Assembly (NCBI GenBank): GCA_028689615.1
Contig: JAQVCV010000017.1
Span: forward strand, 1 to 63,132
DNA from: Bacteroidales bacterium
GTDB lineage: Bacteria > Bacteroidota > Bacteroidia > Bacteroidales > TTA-H9
DNA length: 63,132 nucleotides
Direction of reading: 5' to 3'
A model generated the notes under the pieces. The model searched no databases, was not told the DNA's origin, and saw nothing but the letters and a program-made list of their open reading frames with translations. Below, one piece after another: positions 34,826 to 41,283 of this stretch. The position numbers and the translations under genes are program-made. The first letter of the stretch is position 1; every line of letters begins with the position of its first letter.

Positions 34826-34833
34826 TACTTTTG
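34826..34833 (+). promoter_or_regulatory. metK promoter -7 box
   Basis: TACTTTTG, placing the transcript start right at the 5' arm of the riboswitch stem (about 34839) and giving a leader of about 110 nt. Confidence 0.65.
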
Positions 34834-34837
34834 CATC

Positions 34838-34893
34838 CGGTGGATAGATTTGATTGATTGCAACCACTTAAAAAGAATGCTAAAACAGTAGCT
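34838..34893 (+). promoter_or_regulatory. SAM-II-type riboswitch in the metK leader
   Basis: The leader matches the SAM-II pattern in order: P1 5' arm GGTGG (34839-34843), conserved loop GATTTGA then ATTGCAA, P1 3' arm CCACT (34864-34868), A-rich TTAAAAAGAATGCTAAAA (34868-34885) and a closing CAGT that can pair with loop ATTG as the pseudoknot. Location upstream of SAM synthetase supports the call. Downstream, CCACCG (34916-34921) complements CGGTGG (34838-34843) and could compete with P1, giving an expression platform before ATG 34948. SAM-II is best known in alphaproteobacteria. Alternative: an unclassified SAM-responsive leader. Confidence 0.75.
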
Positions 34894-34947
34894 GCTTTAT
34901 ACTCAGTCATCTAACCCACCGAATTTATTAACCTAAATAAGTTTGAA

Positions 34948-36246
34948 ATGGGTTTCTTTTTTACTTCAGAATCAGTATCGGAAGGCCATCCCGATAAAGT
35001 GGCCGATCAAATCTCGGATACACTTCTTGACGAATTTCTGCGTCATGATCCGAAATCCAAAGTTGCATGTGAAACATTGGTAACTACCGGCCTTACTGTT
35101 TGCAGTGGTGAGGTTCGCACCAATGGCTACGTCGATGTTCAGGAACTGGCTCGCAGTGCCATAAAAAATATTGGATACACTAAAGGAGAGTACCGCTTTG
35201 AAAGCGAGTCGTGTGGCGTTATTAGTACCCTGCATGAGCAATCGCGCGACATCAATCAGGGTGTTGACAGGGCTACTGACGAGGAGATGGGTGCCGGAGA
35301 CCAGGGGATGATGTTCGGGTACGCTTGCAACGAAACTGATAACCTGATGCCTCTGCCTGTTGAACTGGCTCATATGTTGGTTCAGGAACTGGCTGCCATT
35401 CGGAGAGAGGGGACGCAGATGACTTACCTGCGCCCTGATTCCAAATCGCAGGTAACCGTTGAATATGAAAACAGATGGACCGCCAAGCGGATTGATACCA
35501 TTGTACTTTCAACCCAGCACGATGAGTTTGACTCCGATGAAAAAATGCTTTCAAAAATCGAGGCCGATGTCAGAAATATTCTGATTCCGCGTGTGAAAGC
35601 TCTTCTGCCTGCCCGTATTCAATCGTTGTTTGGCTCTGATTTTAAGCTTTTTGTTAATCCTACAGGGAAATTCGTAATCGGTGGACCTCATGGCGATACA
35701 GGGCTTACCGGCAGAAAAATTATTGTTGACACTTATGGTGGACGGGGCGCTCACGGTGGGGGTGCATTCTCAGGGAAAGACTCTTCCAAGGTTGACAGGT
35801 CTGCCGCCTATGCCATGCGCCATATCGCCAAGAACATGGTAGCGGCCGGAATGTGCGATGAAGTGTTGGTGCAGGTGGCCTATGCAATTGGTGTTGCACG
35901 ACCCGTCGGTTTGTTTGTTGATACCTACGGCACTTGCAAGGTGAAAGATGGTGCCGGCTTCATGTCGGATGGCGATCTGGCTGACAAACTTCTTAAAGTT
36001 TTTGACTTACGTCCTTTTGCCATCATCACGAGGTTCGGATTGCAAAATCCAATCTATACACCAACTGCAGCTTATGGCCACTTTGGACGAACCCCATACA
36101 CAGCCGATGTTGAGGTGTACTATTCTGAAAATCTGAAATCGGCAGAACCCAATTCTGCCCACACCAAACACCTCAAAACCGTTCAATTCTTCGGTTGGGA
36201 GTTGACTGATTATGTGGATATCCTCAAAAAGGAATTCGCGTTGTAG
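34948..36246 (+). CDS. metK: S-adenosylmethionine synthetase
   Basis: Makes SAM from methionine and ATP. 432 aa with [32 protein letters not shown] (the P-loop hexapeptide), and [19 protein letters not shown]. Slightly longer than E. coli MetK (384 aa), with insertions near residues 180-230. SAM made here feeds RimO, MtaD recycling and HydE in the same window. Expression is probably governed by the leader riboswitch. Confidence 0.97.
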   Translation: MGFFFTSESVSEGHPDKVADQISDTLLDEFLRHDPKSKVACETLVTTGLTVCSGEVRTNGYVDVQELARSAIKNIGYTKGEYRFESESCGVISTLHEQSRDINQGVDRATDEEMGAGDQGMMFGYACNETDNLMPLPVELAHMLVQELAAIRREGTQMTYLRPDSKSQVTVEYENRWTAKRIDTIVLSTQHDEFDSDEKMLSKIEADVRNILIPRVKALLPARIQSLFGSDFKLFVNPTGKFVIGGPHGDTGLTGRKIIVDTYGGRGAHGGGAFSGKDSSKVDRSAAYAMRHIAKNMVAAGMCDEVLVQVAYAIGVARPVGLFVDTYGTCKVKDGAGFMSDGDLADKLLKVFDLRPFAIITRFGLQNPIYTPTAAYGHFGRTPYTADVEVYYSENLKSAEPNSAHTKHLKTVQFFGWELTDYVDILKKEFAL

Positions 36247-36265
36247 ATGTTTTTAAAATTTTTTC

Positions 36266-36299
36266 ATAAGGGTGTTCAACACATGTTGGGCACCCTTAT
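36266..36299 (+). terminator. Terminator of metK
   Basis: A long stem of 15-16 bp (ATAAGGGTG pairing with CACCCTTAT, continued through TTCAACA/TGTTGGG with two wobble pairs) followed by a moderately T-rich TTATTCTTT. Confidence 0.75.
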
Positions 36300-36535
36300 T
36301 CTTTATCCGATTTTGAAAAAATTATCTGATATTAGTTTTCGGGGGTGTTAATGTTTTATGTCTTGATAGTTAGTTATTTAAATCCTTTTAGCTTGTTCTG
36401 ATTTTTAGTTTTGTACGGTTTACCAAACATGTGGAAAGGGAGCTTTGGATGTAAATATATTGTTAATCAATTGTTAAACGTATTTGGAATAATACTTGCC
36501 TAAAGCATAGCAACCTGATTTAAACTTAATTTACG

Positions 36536-36715
36536 ATGTCTATTCATTCAGTCGAGGATTTGTTGGTTGTATTTCAGAGGAGGTGTTGTGCCGATTCGAT
36601 TCATACCAACCCTAAACAAAACACCAAAAAGAGTGTGGATGGCGAATTAGACCGCAAGCAGACTGAAAGTCTGCGAAAGCTCGTAAGAGAAGGCTTCAGA
36701 TCGGGAAGTAAATGA
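36536..36715 (+). CDS. Possible small ORF, 59 aa
   Basis: ATG 36536 to TGA 36715. Basic, hydrophilic after an N-terminal hydrophobic stretch (SVEDLLVVFQ), with CC at 17-18, and no recognised domain. Its DNA contains a REP-like palindrome (36658-36674) that encodes RKQTESLRKL. This weakens the case for a real gene; a decayed fragment is an alternative. No promoter or strong ribosome site is obvious. Confidence 0.3.
   Translation: MSIHSVEDLLVVFQRRCCADSIHTNPKQNTKKSVDGELDRKQTESLRKLVREGFRSGSK
36658..36674. repeat. REP-like palindrome
   Basis: GCAGACT-GAA-AGTCTGC, similar in form to the core at 25211-25227 (GCAGATT-TAC-AATCTGC). Seven-base arms with a three-base loop. Confidence 0.45.
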
Positions 36716-36740
36716 ACTACCTTTATTTGCGGAGGGAAGT

Positions 36741-36875
36741 ATGATAAATTTAGTTATTGCTTTGTTTCTTCTTGGTGCTTTTGCTGGAAGCATCCTTTAT
36801 GAGTTGCGCAATGCACCAACTGCTGAAGAGCAAGAAGACGGATCCTATCGTTTTGTTAATGGTGCTAAGAAATAG
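36741..36875 (+). CDS. Small membrane protein, 44 aa
   Basis: ATG 36741 to TAG 36875. Preceded by a purine-rich GGAGGGAAGT that fits a ribosome-binding site, uncommon in this phylum. Sequence: an N-terminal transmembrane helix (INLVIALFLLGAFAGSILYE) followed by a short acidic cytoplasmic tail (APTAEEQEDG). A strong terminator lies 42 bp after the stop. Function unknown; single-helix regulatory proteins have this shape. Confidence 0.5.
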   Translation: MINLVIALFLLGAFAGSILYELRNAPTAEEQEDGSYRFVNGAKK

Positions 36876-36917
36876 GAGCATCTCTGGAAAAATATAGATT
36901 CCGAATTTTAACCGCTA

Positions 36918-36949
36918 AAACCGGACCACGAAGTGTCCGGTTTTTTTTT
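36918..36949 (+). terminator. Strong intrinsic terminator
   Basis: AAACCGGAC (36918-36926) pairs with GTCCGGTTT (36935-36943), loop of 8 nt, then a run of nine T from 36941. Confidence 0.88.
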
Positions 36950-36964
36950 GGACAACAAAACAAA

Positions 36965-36999
36965 TATGGCTCTTACAATCAGTAGATTATAAGAGCCAT
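36965..36999. repeat. 15-bp inverted repeat
   Basis: ATGGCTCTTACAATC and GATTATAAGAGCCAT, 15 bp with a single C/A mismatch, four-base loop AGTA. The minus strand is T-rich after it (ATTTGTTTTGTT), so it might terminate antisense transcription. Otherwise unexplained. Confidence 0.6.
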
Positions 37000-37002
37000 G
37001 AG

Positions 37003-37113
37003 TTGCCGGCGGCCAGAATAATGAAACCCATCGGGTTATTTTCTCCTCTTTCAATCTCCGGCAAACCTTTCCCGTTTTGCAATCAACGTGTAGGGCACCC
37101 GAGTGCCTTTTTT
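37003..37113 (+). ncRNA. Structured non-coding stretch ending in a terminator
   Basis: TTGCCGG (37003-37009) pairs with CCGGCAA (37058-37064), enclosing AACCC-ATC-GGGTT (37025-37037). A terminator hairpin GGCAC-CCGA-GTGCC (37094-37107) with six or more T follows. No ORF spans it in the sense direction. It may be a small RNA or an attenuated leader of the HEPN/CBS gene. No promoter box was found right before it. Confidence 0.35.
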
Positions 37114-37152
37114 GATTCAATGAAAGTAGTGGTTTTGTATGCAGAAAACAAG

Positions 37153-37160
37153 TATTTTTG
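37153..37160 (+). promoter_or_regulatory. -7 promoter box for the HEPN-like/CBS gene
   Basis: TATTTTTG with TTG at 37135-37137 (15-nt spacing), 79 bp before ATG 37240, downstream of the terminator at 37094-37113. Confidence 0.5.
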
Positions 37161-37239
37161 TCACAAAGTCAGTTGTTTTTTGCCATTCCATGAGGTAAGT
37201 GCTGCTGTATTTGCTCGTTATATTTCTCAATCATCCATC

Positions 37240-37968
37240 ATGTCAAAAGTTTATTCCAACTCTGAGTTGTTTCTTGATGCTTTCAATCAGATCGAACAAC
37301 ATCTTAGCAACCGTTTTCGACCTGGTTTTCATGTAGGATTTGCTGAACTGGTGCGCCGTATGCAAGCGCAGGATGTTGTTGTTAAGCGATTTGCTGTTGA
37401 TTTGCGTGAATATGCTGAATTGCGTAATGCCATTGTTCACAATCGAAGAGCCAATTTTGTTATTGCTGAACCCCATGATGAGGTTGTGAAAGAGATTCTC
37501 AGGATACGGGATTTGATTTTGAATCCTCCGACGATCAAGGCCTTACCACGAAGAGAGGTTTATACTGTAACCCGAAAAACTCTTTTGGTTGATGCCCTCA
37601 CCACCTTCGGGAAAGAGGGGTTTACCCGTTGTCCGGTTGTTGAAGAAAACAGGGTTACCGGATTGCTTACAGCTCGATCAATTGCCCGGTGGCTGGCTTC
37701 GATGGCCGCTAACTTCCCAAACCTGAACGGTTATACCATCGAAAGTGTTTTCCCTTGGACTCAAAAGGAAAAATTTGCAGTGGTGCGTGGCGATATGCAG
37801 TTGCATGGGGTATATGAGTTGTTCAAGGGGCAGCTTCACTCGGGAGGGAGTCTTCAGGCGGTATTGATCACCCCGTCAGGAAAACCTATCCTGCCTGTGC
37901 ATGGAATCATCACCGCCAGCGATCTGCCTGGCATTTTCGACCTTCTCGATAAGGATCAGGGGGAGTAA
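37240..37968 (+). CDS. HEPN-like domain fused to a CBS pair
   Basis: 242 aa. The N-terminal 90 residues are all-helical and contain RNAIVHNRR, in which R62 and H67 form the Rx4H motif of HEPN ribonuclease-type domains. Residues from about 100 on form two CBS modules (TVTRKTLLVDALTTFGKEG; TGLLTARSIARWLA; and the second to FDLLDKDQGE), which usually bind adenine nucleotides. The ATG 37240 start is chosen because the promoter box at 37153 excludes the longer frame. Function unknown; a nucleotide-gated RNA-binding or RNase role is inference. Confidence 0.7.
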   Translation: MSKVYSNSELFLDAFNQIEQHLSNRFRPGFHVGFAELVRRMQAQDVVVKRFAVDLREYAELRNAIVHNRRANFVIAEPHDEVVKEILRIRDLILNPPTIKALPRREVYTVTRKTLLVDALTTFGKEGFTRCPVVEENRVTGLLTARSIARWLASMAANFPNLNGYTIESVFPWTQKEKFAVVRGDMQLHGVYELFKGQLHSGGSLQAVLITPSGKPILPVHGIITASDLPGIFDLLDKDQGE

Positions 37969-38091
37969 TTCAGCACGGCCACTTTGCTGCTGCGCTTCTC
38001 TGGAATGTTTCATTAACAAGACAAACCTGTCGGTTGCTAATTGGTAGCAGGCGTATATTCATTCCGATCCCCGATCGGGTGATAAAGCGGG

Positions 38092-38099
38092 TATTTTTG
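38092..38099 (+). promoter_or_regulatory. -7 promoter box for the lipoprotein gene
   Basis: TATTTTTG, 21 bp before ATG 38121; it rules out the longer frame that begins at 38034. Confidence 0.55.
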
Positions 38100-38120
38100 T
38101 CTTTTGTAAAAATTTCTGTT

Positions 38121-38639
38121 ATGAAAGTTGTAAGTACATTTCGGCTTTTGTTCCCTGCATTGTTTTGCATGGCGTTGTTTCTAAGTTGTGAAAAAGAAAA
38201 GGAGACCGAGGTAATTCCTCCTGTTGTTAAATCGTTGTATGTTAAGTTTATTAACGATTCACGCTCGGTTGTCTCCATCTATTCAATCTCTGTGATGAAC
38301 ATGGGAGCCGTTCAATCGGGGAAGGGGGCTTCAACAATTTCTGAGGGGTCGTGGAGTGCTAATCTGATTTCTGGCGGGGCAGTGATTGCTCCGGGAGGGC
38401 ATCAGTTTTTTACCCTCAACATAGCTCCGGGCGATTATGCTCAATACCGCATTGGAGTGGTTGCGCCTGGTGGTCAGCAGATTCTGCTTCATGAGCAATC
38501 GGGTTACCAGGGCGAAAATCCTCCGATAACTCACTGGGGCGGCGATGATCGCACAGTTTCGGTTACTGTGTGGAAGAATGAGCCAACAGGCCAGTATTAC
38601 ATTGCCGGTTGGAGCGATTTCGTGGGAATTTCTAACTAG
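38121..38639 (+). CDS. Putative lipoprotein, unknown function
   Basis: 172 aa. Lipoprotein signal FPALFCMALFLSCEKEKE places a lipidated cysteine at about residue 22, followed by an acidic linker as is usual for surface-exposed Bacteroidota lipoproteins. The rest is beta-rich and glycine-rich (SLYVKFINDSRSVVSIYSIS; APGDYAQYRIGVVAPGG; GDDRTVSVTVW) with no recognised domain. Confidence 0.7.
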   Translation: MKVVSTFRLLFPALFCMALFLSCEKEKETEVIPPVVKSLYVKFINDSRSVVSIYSISVMNMGAVQSGKGASTISEGSWSANLISGGAVIAPGGHQFFTLNIAPGDYAQYRIGVVAPGGQQILLHEQSGYQGENPPITHWGGDDRTVSVTVWKNEPTGQYYIAGWSDFVGISN

Positions 38640-38830
38640 TTTTTCCCTGAAAACACGTTGTGGAATAAGTGTTTAAGACTCCGGCTGTGGTTGCGCAACG
38701 CGGGTTTGTGAATTGATATTTGCTGGTTTATCGTGTGGCCCGGTTGCTTTTGTCTGGTGCATGATTCTTTTGCAACAGGGTAAATCAAGTTGATTCGTGA
38801 CCACCATTTCGCTGTCGTTTGCCCTTTTTG

Positions 38831-38838
38831 TAGATTTG
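38831..38838 (+). promoter_or_regulatory. -7 promoter box for the lysozyme gene
   Basis: TAGATTTG, 28 bp before the TTG start at 38867, supporting the use of this non-ATG codon. Confidence 0.5.
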
Positions 38839-38866
38839 CAGGCTGTTTTAAACAATAACAAATCAA

Positions 38867-39613
38867 TTGGCCTTCAGTCGTAAAAAATCGCTTGTTCTCA
38901 CCCTCTTGCTTTCGTTGATAGCTGCCCTTATCCTTGTGCCGTTGAAGGTGTTGAGGAGGCATGTTAAAGACGGCCCTGTAGGTGCTTCTTCAGCAGCCCC
39001 AACCACGGTTGAGGGTATTCCGCCGGGAATTGTCTGGGGAATTGATGTGTCGCATCATCAGCGAACCATCAACTGGAGCAGGCTGGTAACCAAACCCGGT
39101 TTCATTTTTCTCAAATCGACCGAAGGGGTAAGTCATGTCGATACGCGGTTCAAATCGTATTATAAGAAAAGCAGGCAGCACGGCATCCCGACAGGAGCCT
39201 ACCATTTTTTCTCATTTCGGGCATCTGGTAAAGAGCAAGCCAGGCATTTCATACGGAATACCACTCTGGCCAGCGGCGATTTGCCTCCGGTTCTGGATGT
39301 GGAATGGGCCCGAAGGCTCCCCTCTCCACAAAAAATTGCCAAGGAGGTGAATGCGTGGCTGATGGCCGTGGAAAACCATTACCGCGTGCCACCCATTTTA
39401 TATACCGACGAGCAGTTTTATAATGCTTACCTCAAAGGAAGAATAAACAAAAAATACAAACTCTGGCTTTGCGACTATAAAAACGAGCCTCGCAGCCGAT
39501 GGGTCTTTTGGCAGCGAACCGATAGGTTCATCCTGGAGGGTATTAAAGGTACTGTTGATCTGAATTACTTCCAGGGTTCTGCTCAACAATTGGCTGATCT
39601 CACCCTTCAATAA
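38867..39613 (+). CDS. Glycoside hydrolase family 25 lysozyme
   Basis: Muramidase of 248 aa, anchored by an N-terminal helix (LVLTLLLSLIAALILV). GH25 barrel signatures: GIDVSHHQ (D60), FIFLKSTEG (E86), GAYHFFSF, and the catalytic LDVEW (D144, E146). Start is TTG at 38867: no in-frame ATG exists upstream, and a later ATG would remove the signal helix. Probably acts on the cell's own wall or on prey/competitor peptidoglycan. Confidence 0.93.
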   Translation: MAFSRKKSLVLTLLLSLIAALILVPLKVLRRHVKDGPVGASSAAPTTVEGIPPGIVWGIDVSHHQRTINWSRLVTKPGFIFLKSTEGVSHVDTRFKSYYKKSRQHGIPTGAYHFFSFRASGKEQARHFIRNTTLASGDLPPVLDVEWARRLPSPQKIAKEVNAWLMAVENHYRVPPILYTDEQFYNAYLKGRINKKYKLWLCDYKNEPRSRWVFWQRTDRFILEGIKGTVDLNYFQGSAQQLADLTLQ

Positions 39614-39707
39614 TCCCAATGCGTTTCAACCTGCGAAAAAACAAGTCAACGGTTTTACGATTGATAATCTGAAAGAATGCCTTTTTATCCTTCATAACCG
39701 CACTTTG

Positions 39708-39734
39708 TTGTTTGAAGCAGTTTTGTTATATTTG
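39708..39734 (+). promoter_or_regulatory. Promoter of the PRiA4-like/SNF2 operon
   Basis: Consensus -7 box TATATTTG (39727-39734) with TTG at 39708-39710 (16-nt spacing), 31 bp before ATG 39765. Confidence 0.68.
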
Positions 39735-39764
39735 CCAAAATTAACATGATTTGAAACTTTCTCT

Positions 39765-41267
39765 ATGAATACTTCCATGCTGCTGCATCTGAAAGCAACT
39801 TGCCTGGGATCGGATGTTGCAAAACCCGATGATCTTCCTTATCGTACATTGTTGGTTCCGGTTCACCTGAGTATATACCAAATGGCTGTGGCTGTGCTTA
39901 ACTCGTTTGAGTTCGACAGCGAGAACTTTTTTTCATTTTATCAGCAAAAAGAGGCTGAAGGGAAACCTCTTTTCGAGAAATCATCTGATAAACTCCCCGT
40001 TTCTAAAAAGAAGGATGTCAAGAAGAATTTAGTTGACAAAATGTTCAAGGAGGAGGGTGATACCTGGTTTATGCTTTTTGATTACGAAGATCGGTGGTGG
40101 TTTTCAATTGAATTATCGGAAATCAGCTACACCATGCCTGTGGGAAAGTATCCACGTGTTGTTGAAACGATGTTCGATAACCCTGTGCAATATCCATTGA
40201 AGGATGCCGAGCGTGCCTCTGAAGAAGAGAATCATGCCAATGAGAATCATGGTGAGGTTAAAGAGTGGTTTGTTGATATACATCACGATGAGTTGTCGGA
40301 AGCTTTTAAAAAGGTGCTTGCCGATGCCATTGAGGAACTCAACAGGCTCGAAAGCAGCCACGAATACCTCTCAGACCGGTTGGGAAAAGAGTTTTCGCTT
40401 GCCAATTTGGTGGACCTTTATTTTAGTGTTCGCGAGAGGCTCATGTTTAGTGGTAATTACATGGAACGTGCCATGCTTATTGTAACCAACTGGACTGCAG
40501 GGAATGTTGATGTTAAACTGCCTGCATTCAGGGTACTAACTGTTAACGATAAAGCTGAATTGTTGCTTGGTAAAGCCTATCTGAGCCATTCACTGGGCAT
40601 GAAAGATTTGGCAGAACAGGCAAACCGCATAGCTCCTGAAAACATCCCCGGACTTCTTTTGTTGGCACTGCTTAGCGAAGAGGGCGAAAAAATAAAACTT
40701 TTAAAGAGAGCCGAACGTCTGATTTGTTTGAAATTGGGATTTTCGCCTGACAGAGAACGAACTCCCCACGACGAATTGTTCGACGAGCCTTTGTTTTACG
40801 ATTTGTTGGATGTTTGGCGCGATTTGTCTGTTGCTTATTGTGAAGATGGAAGTTATGCCAAAGCCATTGCACCTGCTCTTAATCTATTGAGATGGAGCGA
40901 TGAAGAGAAGGAACCTGCTCACGAAATGATGTTGCCCCTCCTGGTGCTTCACCAGGGCGATTTCAAACGGTTTCAGCCCTGGTATGAGTATTTGAGGCAA
41001 CGAAATAAAAATGCTGCCGCATACCATTGGATTTTGTATGAATCGCTTACCGGGGCTTCGGAGGAGGCTGTTGAATCCGCAATAGAAAAGGCTTTAAAGG
41101 CCAATGCCGAAATTGCTGTAGCTCTTACGTCCGATTCGGATGAAGATCCTGTAACAGAGGCACAAATGGAAGCACTTGAGTATTTTAATGCCTGCGCCGA
41201 TGTCTGGTTTAATTATCCCGAATTGCTCGCACAATTAGAATCTGCCCTGGCCGATTTCAGACCATAA
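39765..41267 (+). CDS. PRiA4-ORF3-like / TPR-like protein
   Basis: 500 aa, soluble, acidic. The first ~60 residues (LLHLKATCLGSDV; RTLLVPVHLSIYQMAVAVLN) resemble the PRiA4 ORF-3-like fold seen in mobile-element and plasmid proteins. The C-terminal half looks like helical TPR-type repeats (LRWSDEEKEPAHEMMLPLLVLHQGD; AYHWILYESLTGA). It carries an EENHANENHGE-type acidic stretch in the middle. Co-directional with the SNF2 gene (16-bp gap), so the two are almost certainly cotranscribed. No catalytic motif is seen. Confidence 0.55.
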   Translation: MNTSMLLHLKATCLGSDVAKPDDLPYRTLLVPVHLSIYQMAVAVLNSFEFDSENFFSFYQQKEAEGKPLFEKSSDKLPVSKKKDVKKNLVDKMFKEEGDTWFMLFDYEDRWWFSIELSEISYTMPVGKYPRVVETMFDNPVQYPLKDAERASEEENHANENHGEVKEWFVDIHHDELSEAFKKVLADAIEELNRLESSHEYLSDRLGKEFSLANLVDLYFSVRERLMFSGNYMERAMLIVTNWTAGNVDVKLPAFRVLTVNDKAELLLGKAYLSHSLGMKDLAEQANRIAPENIPGLLLLALLSEEGEKIKLLKRAERLICLKLGFSPDRERTPHDELFDEPLFYDLLDVWRDLSVAYCEDGSYAKAIAPALNLLRWSDEEKEPAHEMMLPLLVLHQGDFKRFQPWYEYLRQRNKNAAAYHWILYESLTGASEEAVESAIEKALKANAEIAVALTSDSDEDPVTEAQMEALEYFNACADVWFNYPELLAQLESALADFRP

Positions 41268-41283
41268 TTCATCAATAGAATTC

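Noticed and set aside
37000-37110. tRNA, SRP RNA or tmRNA
   Set aside because: No acceptor or T-loop signature, no conserved SRP tetraloop motif and no tmRNA ends; only hairpins are seen.
36908-37120. 70-codon minus-strand frame over the hairpin region
   Set aside because: Spans a terminator and an inverted repeat and has no recognisable protein features.
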